Positions 45,527 through 53,295 of a stretch of DNA of 64,000 nucleotides are shown piece by piece (position 1 is the stretch's first letter; every line of letters begins with the position of its first letter). The position numbers and the translations under genes are program-made. Source of the DNA: Sphingomonas aurea (GTDB taxonomy: Bacteria; Pseudomonadota; Alphaproteobacteria; Sphingomonadales; Sphingomonadaceae); the NCBI RefSeq assembly GCF_030678875.1, contig NZ_JAUUDS010000001.1, positions 372,001-436,000 on the forward strand. Reading direction: 5' to 3'. Below the pieces are notes generated by a model that saw nothing but the letters and a program-made list of their open reading frames with translations, ran no database searches and had not been told where the DNA came from.

Positions 45527-46627
45527 TTACTTGTCGAACAGCGTACCCCAGCGATGGACCGGACGGTCCTTCCACAGGCCGCGGTGATAGGCGTCGGACG
45601 CCAGCAGCGGCATGACCGAGCCGGCCTCCGCGAACACCATCTGCTCGATCCCGGTGTTCACCTTGCCCCAGCTCGCCGCCTCCTGCAGCGTCGAGGACGA
45701 GCATGCGCCGTCGCGCACGTCGGCGACGGTGATCTGCACCGCGTATTTGTGGACCTGCACGTCGTCGTGACCCAGGATCTCGGCGCAGACGACCGTGTCC
45801 TGGATGAAGTTCTTCGGCACGCCGCCGCCGATCATGAGAAGGCCGGTGGTGCCCGCCGCGATCTTGATCTCGGTCAGCTCGCGGAAATCCGCGACCGCGT
45901 CGATCATCAGGTACGGACGACCCGCTTTGGCGGCATCGACCTGATGCTTCACGAGGCCGAAACCGGCCGAGGAATCGACGAACGCCGGGCAGAAGATCGG
46001 CACGTCATGCTCGTACGCCAGCTTGACGAGGCTGTTGTCCTTTTTGCCGTGCTCGACCAGATACTTGCCCATCTCGCGAATGAAGGCTCGGCTGGAATAG
46101 GCGCGCGGCTCCAGCGACTCGGCGATCTCGAAGATCGTGTGGTCGACGTTCTGGAGCGCTTCCTCGTCGATATAGGTGTCGTAGATGCGGTCGATGTAGA
46201 GCGAGCGCAGCGTGTCGTCGTCGGGGATCTCGAGCGCCTGGTAATGCTTGTGACCGAGGCCCTCGAAGAAATCCATGTCGACGATGGTCGCGCCGGTTGC
46301 GACGATGCCGTCGACCATGTTGTTGCGCACCAGCTCGGCATACAGGTCCATGCACCCGCCAGCCGAGGTCGACCCGGCGATGACGAGGAAGATCGAGCAG
46401 TCCTTGTCGGCCAGCATCTGGTTGTAGATGTTGGTCGCGCGGCCCAGGTCGCGGCTGGTGAAGCTCATGTCCGCCATCGCATCGACGATCGGACGCGCGT
46501 CGAAGCTCTTGATGTCGATGTGCTTGACCTGCTTCGACAGCAGCTCGGCCTTGCGCGTGTCGTTGATCGGCGCGTTCGCCCCCGCAGTCTTGGTCAAAGT
46601 ATCGGTCTTGGTGAGGGTGTCGGTCAT
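45527..46627 (-). CDS. Deoxyhypusine-synthase-like protein, candidate homospermidine synthase
   Basis: A 366-residue NAD-dependent aminobutyl transferase of the deoxyhypusine synthase fold. The family core IAGSTSAGGCMDLYAELVRN and GGGVPKNFIQDTVV is present, and the catalytic lysine is kept at Lys322 in EAASWGKVN. Bacteria lack eIF5A hypusination, and bacterial members are thought to make homospermidine or related polyamines. Its position just downstream of ornithine decarboxylase, which makes putrescine, supports this. ATG 46627 is preferred to 46648 (MDSQGRTMTD). Confidence 0.85.
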   Translation of the reverse strand: MTDTLTKTDTLTKTAGANAPINDTRKAELLSKQVKHIDIKSFDARPIVDAMADMSFTSRDLGRATNIYNQMLADKDCSIFLVIAGSTSAGGCMDLYAELVRNNMVDGIVATGATIVDMDFFEGLGHKHYQALEIPDDDTLRSLYIDRIYDTYIDEEALQNVDHTIFEIAESLEPRAYSSRAFIREMGKYLVEHGKKDNSLVKLAYEHDVPIFCPAFVDSSAGFGLVKHQVDAAKAGRPYLMIDAVADFRELTEIKIAAGTTGLLMIGGGVPKNFIQDTVVCAEILGHDDVQVHKYAVQITVADVRDGACSSSTLQEAASWGKVNTGIEQMVFAEAGSVMPLLASDAYHRGLWKDRPVHRWGTLFDK

Positions 46628-46695
46628 GGTTCGCCCTTGGCTATCCAATACCCGTCGTCATTCGATTCAGTTGGGGACGCGGAAACCCAAAACGA

Positions 46696-46719
46696 CCCCT
46701 CCCGCCGCAGCGGGAGGGG
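46696..46719 (-). terminator. Strong hairpin between ornithine decarboxylase and DHS-like genes
   Basis: CCCCTCCCGC (46696-46705) pairs perfectly with GCGGGAGGGG (46710-46719) around a CGCA loop. Read on the minus strand it is followed by TCGTTTT. It lies 26 bp after the decarboxylase stop and about 70 bp before the DHS-like start, so it may terminate or attenuate read-through. Confidence 0.6.
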
Positions 46720-46745
46720 ATTATTCTGCTTCTAGGAAACAGGCG

Positions 46746-47978
46746 TTACAGCTTGACGACGTTGCCCGTCCGCCCCTGTGCGACCTGCCGGTCATCCAGA
46801 TAGACGGACAGCATCGCCTCGTCGGTCGCGACGACGGTGTCGCCAGTGCCGAAGCCGTTGAACTGCGTCCGCATCGCGATGCCGTATGCGCCGAGCATGC
46901 CGATCTCGAAATAATCCCCCGCCTGCACGTCGGCGGGCAGCGGGAAGGGCCCCTTCATATAGTCGAGATCGTCGCAGGTCGGGCCCCAGAAGGCGAAGTC
47001 CATGTCGCGCGCGCTGGAGTCCGGCGTGCGCAGCAGCTGCACCGGATATTTCCAGCCGATATGCGCGGCATCGAACAGCGTGCCATAGGCGCCGTCGTTG
47101 ATGAACAGCTCCGCCCCGCGGCGCCGCTCGACGCGCACCACGACCGACGAATATTCGGCACACAGCGCCCGGCCCGGCTCCGCCCACAGCTCGGCCGAGT
47201 AGGACACCGGCAGGCTCTCGAACGCGCGGTGGATCGTCTCGAAGAAACGCTCCAGCGGGGGCGGGGTCATCCCCGGATAGGCCGAAGGGAAGCCACCGCC
47301 GACGTCGATCACATCGACCGTCACCGCTGCGTCGACGATCGCGGCGCGAACACGCTCCATCGCATTGCTGTACGCATCGGGCGACATGGTCTGGCTGCCG
47401 ACATGGAAGCAGATGCCGAGTGCGTCCGCCACCTGGCGGGTCGCGATCAGCAGCTCCTTCGATTCGTCCAGCCCGACACCGAACTTCGACCCCAGGCTCA
47501 GCTTGGCATATTCCGACGACACCCGCATCCGGACGCACAACGTCAGGTCGGTCGCGCCGTCCGTGGCCGCCACGATCTTCGCCAGCTCTTCCAGGCTGTC
47601 GAGCGAGAAGGTGCGCACGCCGTGGTCGAAATACGCCTCGGCGATCGCCTCCGGCGACTTGACCGGGTGCATGAAGCAGCAGGTCGCGTCCGGCAGCGTC
47701 GCCTTGACTAGGCGCACCTCGGCGATCGACGCCGTGTCGTAGTGGCTGATGCCGTTGTCCCACAGGATACGCAGCAGGTCGGGCGACGGGTTCGCCTTCA
47801 CGGCATACATCGAGCGGCCCGGAAACTTCTCGACGAAAAATCGGGCGGCGCGCGCAGCGGCGTGCGGGCGGACGAGCGTCACCGGATCGACCGGCTTGCG
47901 CTTGGCGATGTCGAGGCCCGCGACACTACGGGCTGTCGATTGGGGGGCTAGCCCCAGCGCGCGATGGTGCTTGTGCAA
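46746..47978 (-). CDS. Ornithine decarboxylase (fold III, eukaryotic-like)
   Basis: A 410-residue PLP enzyme converting ornithine to putrescine. The PLP lysine is Lys61 (YAVKANPSPDLL), the glycine loop is DVGGGFPSAYPGM, and the catalytic cysteine lies in WGPTCDDLDYM. The start is the TTG at 47978, nine bases after GGAGG (plus-strand CCTCC 47988-47992). No ATG fits. The leader folds over this Shine-Dalgarno; see the regulatory entry. An Orn/Lys dual specificity is possible in this group. Confidence 0.9.
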   Translation of the reverse strand: MHKHHRALGLAPQSTARSVAGLDIAKRKPVDPVTLVRPHAAARAARFFVEKFPGRSMYAVKANPSPDLLRILWDNGISHYDTASIAEVRLVKATLPDATCCFMHPVKSPEAIAEAYFDHGVRTFSLDSLEELAKIVAATDGATDLTLCVRMRVSSEYAKLSLGSKFGVGLDESKELLIATRQVADALGICFHVGSQTMSPDAYSNAMERVRAAIVDAAVTVDVIDVGGGFPSAYPGMTPPPLERFFETIHRAFESLPVSYSAELWAEPGRALCAEYSSVVVRVERRRGAELFINDGAYGTLFDAAHIGWKYPVQLLRTPDSSARDMDFAFWGPTCDDLDYMKGPFPLPADVQAGDYFEIGMLGAYGIAMRTQFNGFGTGDTVVATDEAMLSVYLDDRQVAQGRTGNVVKL

Positions 47979-47979
47979 T

Positions 47980-48045
47980 TCAAGGGACCTCCAAGTGGCT
48001 TGCGCCGAACGGTTCGAAAAGCTGCCTTGCGGTTGGAAGTCCCAT
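47980..48045 (-). promoter_or_regulatory. Structured leader (speF-like) with upstream ORF controlling ornithine decarboxylase
   Basis: On the minus strand GGGACTTCCAA (48043-48033) can pair with TTGGAGGTCCC (47994-47984), 11 bp with one G-U, which buries the GGAGG of the decarboxylase. A smaller hairpin (CGAACCGTTCG) lies inside. The same segment is an ORF, ATG at 48045 to TGA at 47982-47980 (21 residues, MGLPTARQLF...HLEVP), ending one base before the TTG start. Its own Shine-Dalgarno is poor. The leader resembles the speF RNA motif known upstream of alphaproteobacterial ornithine decarboxylases; I am matching from memory. Confidence 0.65.
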
Positions 48046-48117
48046 GGGGCAGCGGAGGCGCGATCTATGGTCGCCGAACCCGGATGTAAAGTGCCTCTGT
48101 GCGATGAAGGACGGAAT

Positions 48118-49089
48118 GTGACGATTCTGCGACAGCCCACCGCCGCGGGGGTGCGTGATGCCGCCGCCAAGATCGCCCGGGTGCTGCCGCCCAGCCCGCT
48201 ATTTACCGCGGATTTCCGCGGGGTCGCGGTCGCGTTCAAGGTCGAATCACTCCAGCCGATCGGCTCGTTCAAGCTACGCGGGGCCTGGCACCGGCTGACC
48301 GCGCTGAACGCGGCGCAGGCGAAGCGCGGCGTCGTCGCCTTCTCCAGTGGCAATCATGCGCAGGGCGTCGCGTGGGCGGCGAAGCGACTCGGCATTCCGG
48401 CGACGATCGTGATGCCTGCCGACGCACCGCCGGTGAAGCGCGAGGCGACACTGGCGCTGGGTGCAGAGGTCGTCGACTATGACCGCGCGACCGAGAGCCG
48501 CGAGCAGATCGCGGGGCGGCTCGCGGAGGCACGCGGCAGCACCCTGGTGCCGAGCTTCGACGATCCCTGGATCATCGAGGGACAGGGTACCGCGGGGATC
48601 GAGGCGGCCGCGCAGATGGCGGCGCTGGGCCTGTCGGCACCGACCCATGTCGTGTCACCCTGCGGCGGCGGCGGCCTGGCGGCGGGGCTGGCACTGGCAC
48701 TCCGCGACGCAAGGGTGACCGTGGTCGAACCGGAAGGCTGGGACGACATGCGCCGCAGCCTGGAGGCGGGCTGGATCGAACCGGTGGACGACTCGCCGCC
48801 GCCGACCGCCTGCGACGCGTTGCAGGCGACGCGCGTATCGCCGCTGACCTTCGACGTGCTGTCGCGCCGCGGTGCAGAGGGTGTGGTGGTCAGCGAGGCG
48901 GAGATTGCCGCGGCGCAGCGTTGGGCCGCCGAGAGGTTCCGCATCGTCGTAGAGCCCGGTGGCGCGGTCGCGCTGGCGGCGCTGCTCGCTGGACGGGTCG
49001 AGGCAGTGCCGGGATTGCTGGTCCTGCTGTCGGGCGGCAATGTCGACCTAGCCGCCTATGCGCGTGCACTGGCCGGGGTTGCGCGCTGA
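48118..49089 (+). CDS. Threonine/serine dehydratase (PLP fold II)
   Basis: A 323-residue catabolic-type dehydratase that deaminates threonine or serine to the 2-oxo acid. The PLP lysine is Lys52 in IGSFKLRGAW. FSSGNHAQGVAWAAKRLGIP is the substrate loop and PCGGGGLAAGLALAL the phosphate loop. There is no C-terminal ACT regulatory domain, so it is not the full-length biosynthetic IlvA. The GTG at 48118 follows AAGGACGG; an in-frame ATG at 48067 is the alternative. Divergent from ornithine decarboxylase. A serine racemase-like activity cannot be excluded. Confidence 0.85.
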   Translation: MTILRQPTAAGVRDAAAKIARVLPPSPLFTADFRGVAVAFKVESLQPIGSFKLRGAWHRLTALNAAQAKRGVVAFSSGNHAQGVAWAAKRLGIPATIVMPADAPPVKREATLALGAEVVDYDRATESREQIAGRLAEARGSTLVPSFDDPWIIEGQGTAGIEAAAQMAALGLSAPTHVVSPCGGGGLAAGLALALRDARVTVVEPEGWDDMRRSLEAGWIEPVDDSPPPTACDALQATRVSPLTFDVLSRRGAEGVVVSEAEIAAAQRWAAERFRIVVEPGGAVALAALLAGRVEAVPGLLVLLSGGNVDLAAYARALAGVAR

Positions 49090-49256
49090 TGGCGAGCATC
49101 GGCCAGGCCGCGCCCGCGATCGCGATGCTCGCCGCCTTCGCCTGCGTCGGCGGGGGCATCGCGCTGATCCGGAAAGGCGATCAGCGGTTCAAGGGCATAC
49201 TGATGCTGGTGATGGCCGCGGTGCTGGTCGGCAACGTGCTGGTCTGGACGATGTAG
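49089..49256 (+). CDS. Small two-helix membrane protein
   Basis: A 55-residue protein with two hydrophobic helices (AAPAIAMLAAFACVGGGIAL and GILMLVMAAVLVGNVLVW) joined by a short basic loop (IRKGDQRFK). Its ATG overlaps the dehydratase TGA by one base, so it is probably translated with it. No family recognised. A GC-rich hairpin (CGCCGCGG/CCGCGGCG) follows it. Confidence 0.68.
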   Translation: MASIGQAAPAIAMLAAFACVGGGIALIRKGDQRFKGILMLVMAAVLVGNVLVWTM

Positions 49257-49347
49257 GACGGCAGCGCCGCGGCAAATCCGCGGCGTCGGACGGCGCCGGA
49301 GCGCCGCCGGCCCGCGATCCGATCGGCGCCTGCGCTGTGCACAACGC

Positions 49348-50004
49348 CTATCGAATCGGCGAATTCGGATCCAGCCGCATGTCCAGATACTTGTCCACCG
49401 ATCCCATCAGCTCGGGCATCTCGTGCTCGAAGAAATGGTTCGCCTTCGGGATCGTGTCGTGATGGATGGTGATGTGCTTCTGCGTGCGGAGCTTGTCGAC
49501 CAGCTTCTGCACCGAGCCCGGCGTCACCACCTCGTCATTCTCGCCCTGAATGATGATGCCCGACGAGGGGCAGGGGGCGAGGAAGGTGAAGTCGAACATA
49601 TTCGCCGGCGGCGCGATCGATATGAACCCGCGGATCTCCGGGCGCCGCATTAGCAGCTGCATGCCGATCCACGCCCCGAAACCCGATCCCGCGACCCAGG
49701 TCGACGATGCTTCGGGATGGAAGCTCTGCACCCAGTCGAGCGCCGAGGCGGCGTCGGACAATTCGCCGATGCCGTTGTCGAACACGCCCTGGCTCTTGCC
49801 GACGCCACGGAAGTTGAACCGCAGGGTCGCGAAACCGCGCCGCTGGAAGGTCTTGTACAGTTCCTGCACGATGCGGTTGTTCATCGTCCCGCCCGCCGAG
49901 GGGTGGGGGTGGAGGATCATCGCGACGGGTGCGCGCGGACGGGGTGCGGGGGCGAACCGCCCCTCCAGACGACCTTCGGGGCCGGGAAAGATCACTTCGG
50001 GCAT
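49348..50004 (-). CDS. Alpha/beta hydrolase (COG2945-like)
   Basis: A 218-residue cytosolic hydrolase. It begins MPEVIFPGPEGRLEGRF, with the strand-loop AMILHPHPSAGGTMNNRIVQ and RFNFRGVGKSQG. The nucleophile elbow is GSGFG (WVAGSGFGAWIG), the acid is likely in GENDEVV, and the His is in KANHFF. It belongs to a widespread sphingomonad/rhizobial group of unknown substrate. ATG 50004 matches this family start. It is divergent from the desulfurase operon across about 100 bp. Confidence 0.82.
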   Translation of the reverse strand: MPEVIFPGPEGRLEGRFAPAPRPRAPVAMILHPHPSAGGTMNNRIVQELYKTFQRRGFATLRFNFRGVGKSQGVFDNGIGELSDAASALDWVQSFHPEASSTWVAGSGFGAWIGMQLLMRRPEIRGFISIAPPANMFDFTFLAPCPSSGIIIQGENDEVVTPGSVQKLVDKLRTQKHITIHHDTIPKANHFFEHEMPELMGSVDKYLDMRLDPNSPIR

Positions 50005-50102
50005 GGAACTCGCCAATCGGTCGGCGCCCCGGGTGGAGCGCGGGAAAGCGCGCGCTATATAGGGGCGGACCCTGTTTTCGCAATCGGAACGACCTGTAGC
50101 CC

Positions 50103-51191
50103 GTGTCCCAGCCCGACCGCATCTATCTCGACCATGCCGCCACCACGCCGACGCTGCCTGTCGCGCGGCAGGCGATGGCGGCGGCCTGGCTAGGCTGGGC
50201 CAACCCATCCTCGCCCCATGCGGAGGGCCGCGCTGCGAAGGCGGCGCTGGAGGACGCGCGCGGGCGGATCGGGGCGGCTTATGGCTGGTCGGGCGAGACG
50301 CTGCTGACCGGCGGGGCCAGCGAGTCGCTCGCCATCGTCCTGGGGCGGGCGCAGGTCGCGCGCGTGGCGATCAGCGCGGTGGAGCATGACGCCGTCCTGC
50401 GTGCGGCGCCCGCCAGCGCGACCGTGCTGCCGGTCGTGAGCGACGGCACACTCGACCTCGACGCCCTGGGTGCGTGGCTGGCCGCGGGCGAGGGGCGGCC
50501 GCTGCTCGGCATTCAATGGTGCAACAGCGAGACAGGCGTGCGCCAGCCGATCGCCGCCATCGCCGCGCGGGTGAAGGCGGCCGGTGGGCTGCTGCTGGTC
50601 GATGCCGCGCAGCTGCCCGCGGGCCACGACCCCGATGTCAGTCTCCACGCCGACTTCGTGGCGTTGTCCGCTCACAAGCGCGGTGGTCCGCCGGGTATCG
50701 GCGCGCTGCTGGTTCGCGATCTCGCCATGCTGATGCCGACCGGTGGGCAGGAGCGCGGCTATCGCCCCGGCACCGAGAACGTGCCCGCGGCGCTGGGCTA
50801 CGCCGCCGCGCTTACCGAGCCCGAGGATGTCGCGCGGCTGGTCGGCCTGCGCGCACGGCTCGACGATGCGATCCTGCGATCGGGTGGGCAGGTGGTTGCG
50901 GACGGGTCGGCGCGCCATCCGGCGATCGGCGCCTATCGCCTGCCCGGCACGGCGGCGACGGTGCAACTGATTCGCCTCGACATGGCGGGCTTCGCCGTCT
51001 CGGCGGGGAGCGCGTGTGCGAGTGGCAGCATGAAGCCCAGCCATGTGCTGGCCGCGATGGGATGGGACGAGGCGGCGGGGCGCGAAGTGATCCGCGTCAG
51101 CTTCGGCCGCTCGACGACCGAGGCGGATGTCGAGGCGTTCATCGCCGCCTGGCGCGACCTAGCCCGCGCCACCCGCCGGTTCGCGGCATGA
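50103..51191 (+). CDS. Cysteine desulfurase-like aminotransferase V (first of two)
   Basis: A 362-residue NifS/IscS-like PLP enzyme. The PLP lysine is Lys192 (LSAHKRGGPPG) and the catalytic cysteine is Cys305 (GSACASGSMKPSHVLAAMG). IYLDHAATTPT opens the fold. It would take sulfur from cysteine for Fe-S clusters or thiolation. The GTG start is GTGTCCCAG. It overlaps the second desulfurase by ATGA. It is more divergent from IscS than its neighbour, so a specialised partner is possible. Confidence 0.85.
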   Translation: MSQPDRIYLDHAATTPTLPVARQAMAAAWLGWANPSSPHAEGRAAKAALEDARGRIGAAYGWSGETLLTGGASESLAIVLGRAQVARVAISAVEHDAVLRAAPASATVLPVVSDGTLDLDALGAWLAAGEGRPLLGIQWCNSETGVRQPIAAIAARVKAAGGLLLVDAAQLPAGHDPDVSLHADFVALSAHKRGGPPGIGALLVRDLAMLMPTGGQERGYRPGTENVPAALGYAAALTEPEDVARLVGLRARLDDAILRSGGQVVADGSARHPAIGAYRLPGTAATVQLIRLDMAGFAVSAGSACASGSMKPSHVLAAMGWDEAAGREVIRVSFGRSTTEADVEAFIAAWRDLARATRRFAA

Positions 51192-52267
51192 CCTATCTCG
51201 ACTATCAGGCGACCACCCCGCTCGCACCCGAGGCGCTGGAGGCGATGCTGCCCTGGTTGCGCGACCAGCACGGCAATCCGCATTCGCCGCACCGCGCCGG
51301 GCGAATGGCAAAGGCGGCCGTGGAGCTGGCGCGCGAGCAGGTCGCCGCACTGCTGCCGCCGGGTGGCCGGGTGGTCTTCACCAGCGGCGCGACCGAGGCG
51401 CTGAACTGGGCGATCAAGGGTAGCCATGCCCGGACCGTCGTCGCGATGGCGACCGAACATGCGGCGGTGCTGGACACGGTGAACTCGCGTCCCGACGGTG
51501 CTCGCGCGATCCTTGGCGTCGATCATGCTGGACTGGCTGACCCAGCGCTTGTCGACATTATGCTCACGCCTCGAGCCGAGCGACAGCTTGTCGCCGCCAT
51601 GCTCGTCAACAACGAAATCGGTACGATCCAGCCGATCGCCGACGTCGCCGCCGCGGCGCACGACGCGGGTGCCGTGATGCTGTGCGACGCGGTGCAGGGT
51701 TATGGCCGGGTGACGATCCCCGAAAACGTCGATCTGGTCGCCGTCTCAGCCCACAAGATCCATGGTCCCAAGGGGATCGGCGCGCTGTGGATCCGCAATG
51801 GCGTGACGCTGGAGCCGCTGCTCCATGGCGGCGACCAAGAGGGAGGGCGTTCGGGCACGCTGTCGCCGGCGCTCTGCGCGGGGTTCGGCCGCGCCGCGGC
51901 CCTGATGCGTGAACGTGCCGACGAAGACGCCGCGCATGTGGAGCGTCTCTGGCAGATCGCCGTCGCCCGGCTGAGGGACTGGTCGATCAACGGCTCGGTC
52001 GAGCAGCGCTACCACGGCAACCTCAACGTCCGCCGCGACGGTCTAGATGTCGCGCGACTGATGAGCGACTGCCGCGACATCGCCTTCTCCGCCGGTTCGG
52101 CCTGCGCAAGCGCGTCCGGCCGGTCCAGCCATGTGCTGCGCGCGATCGGGCTGAGCGAGGCGCAAGCGCGCTCCTCGATCCGGCTCGGCTGGGGGCGCTA
52201 CACGACCGAGGCGGAGCTGGCCGAGGCGCTCGATCGCATCGTCGCGGCGGCGGACGCGCAGGGATGA
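51188..52267 (+). CDS. Cysteine desulfurase (second of two)
   Basis: A 359-residue class-V aminotransferase closer to IscS/NifS. MTYLDYQATTPLAPEALEAM opens the fold; Lys190 (SAHKIHGPKGIGALW) binds PLP and Cys306 (GSACASASGRSSHVLRAIGL) is the persulfide cysteine. The ATG overlaps the upstream paralogue, and the stop overlaps the ferredoxin start. No iscU, iscA or suf genes are adjacent in this window, so its scaffold must lie elsewhere. Confidence 0.88.
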   Translation: MTYLDYQATTPLAPEALEAMLPWLRDQHGNPHSPHRAGRMAKAAVELAREQVAALLPPGGRVVFTSGATEALNWAIKGSHARTVVAMATEHAAVLDTVNSRPDGARAILGVDHAGLADPALVDIMLTPRAERQLVAAMLVNNEIGTIQPIADVAAAAHDAGAVMLCDAVQGYGRVTIPENVDLVAVSAHKIHGPKGIGALWIRNGVTLEPLLHGGDQEGGRSGTLSPALCAGFGRAAALMRERADEDAAHVERLWQIAVARLRDWSINGSVEQRYHGNLNVRRDGLDVARLMSDCRDIAFSAGSACASASGRSSHVLRAIGLSEAQARSSIRLGWGRYTTEAELAEALDRIVAAADAQG

Positions 52268-52569
52268 TCCGCGTGCGCTTCATCGGCGTCGATGGTGTCG
52301 CAACCGACGCCAATGGCACGGAAGGTCAGCGGCTGCTCGACCTCGCCCGCAACACCGGTCAGCCGCTGGAGGGCACCTGCAACGGCGACCTTGCCTGTGC
52401 CACATGCCATGTCATCGTCGCGGCGCAGGATGCCGGGCGCCTGCCGCCGCCGTCCGCAGAAGAGGAGGATATGCTCGACTTCGCGCCGGGCGCCACGCGG
52501 ACCAGCCGACTGTCGTGCCAGATCATCCTGACCGCTGCGCTGGACGGACTGGAAGTGCGGGTGCCGTAA
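52264..52569 (+). CDS. [2Fe-2S] ferredoxin
   Basis: A 101-residue adrenodoxin-type ferredoxin. Cluster ligands are arranged C-x5-C-x2-C (GTCNGDLACATCHV) with the fourth cysteine in RLSCQIIL. It probably supplies electrons for Fe-S assembly, given its ATGA overlap with the cysteine desulfurase. It corresponds to Fdx of the isc system or a related type. Confidence 0.92.
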   Translation: MIRVRFIGVDGVATDANGTEGQRLLDLARNTGQPLEGTCNGDLACATCHVIVAAQDAGRLPPPSAEEEDMLDFAPGATRTSRLSCQIILTAALDGLEVRVP

Positions 52570-52682
52570 GCGTCCGCAAAGCTGACGTTTTCACAACCGG
52601 CGGTTCAGCCGCGATGCACGCCGGTGCGTTTACCTCCCGGTCATGCCCGCCGGTTCGTGCGGGTGCGTACAGGAGTAGGATC

Positions 52683-52973
52683 ATGAAGATCATTGCTGCC
52701 ATCGGTGCCGGACTGCTCGCCACCGCTACCTTCGCCGCCGCCCCTGCCGAGGCGCAGGGCCGCTGGGGCTATAACGACTATCATCGCGGCGACGGCTGGC
52801 GGGGCGATGGCTGGCGCGGCGACCGGCGCGACTGGCGCGGTGACCGCCGCGGCTGGCGTGGCGATCGCGGGCGGCGCTGGCACGGCGGCTACCGCGCGCG
52901 CTATCGCACCGTCTGCCGGATCGAGCGCGGCTATTATGGCCCGGTCCGCCGCTGCTTCCAGGTTCGCCGCTAA
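52683..52973 (+). CDS. Small secreted arginine/tryptophan-rich repeat protein
   Basis: A 96-residue protein. The signal peptide MKIIAAIGAGLLATATFAAA is followed by PAEAQG, then a low-complexity block of WRGD repeats (GWRGDGWRGDRRDWRGDRRG) of very high positive charge, and a C-terminal VCRIERGYYGPVRRCFQVRR with two cysteines that may pair. It should be periplasmic. The cationic block suggests contact with an anionic partner such as LPS or nucleic acid. Function unknown. Confidence 0.75.
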   Translation: MKIIAAIGAGLLATATFAAAPAEAQGRWGYNDYHRGDGWRGDGWRGDRRDWRGDRRGWRGDRGRRWHGGYRARYRTVCRIERGYYGPVRRCFQVRR

Positions 52974-53005
52974 ACCCTTGATCGCGCCGCCCGGCTCCGC
53001 CATAG

Positions 53006-53102
53006 GCGCTGCCGGGAGTCGGGCGGACGTGGTCGTCGCCAACCCGGTCAGGTCCGGAAGGAAGCAGCCGCAACGATTCCGCCACGGGTCGTCCCGGCTC
53101 CC
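53006..53102 (+). ncRNA. ffs: Signal recognition particle RNA, small (4.5S) type
   Basis: The conserved SRP domain IV segment GGTCAGGTCCGGAAGGAAGC is followed by AGCC, and the outer stem is formed by GCCGGGA (53011-53017) with TCCCGGC (53092-53098). The length of about 97 nt is normal for alphaproteobacteria. It lies upstream of dnaX, a common neighbour. Ends are approximate. The flanking gaps of the 52974-53295 interval hold nothing else I can identify. Confidence 0.92.
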
Positions 53103-53295
53103 ACCGCAAACCGCTGCCGCGCCGCGGTGAGCGCGGCCGGCGGTGCGAACGCGCCGTCCGGCGTCAGGTCTCGGCCTTGCCGCGGCCCGGCTCATCCTCC
53201 GCGATGCAAGCGGCAGGCAAACCCCCTGTCATAACCCGCCCCGATCCGCCATAACGCCGCCATGCCCGCCCAGCCGCTTTCCCTTTCGGTCACCC

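Noticed and set aside
49348-50208. Longer N-terminus for the alpha/beta hydrolase (start at 50208)
   Set aside because: The extra 68 residues are Arg/Ala-rich, overlap the desulfurase gene on the other strand, and lie outside the recognisable fold, which starts at 50004.
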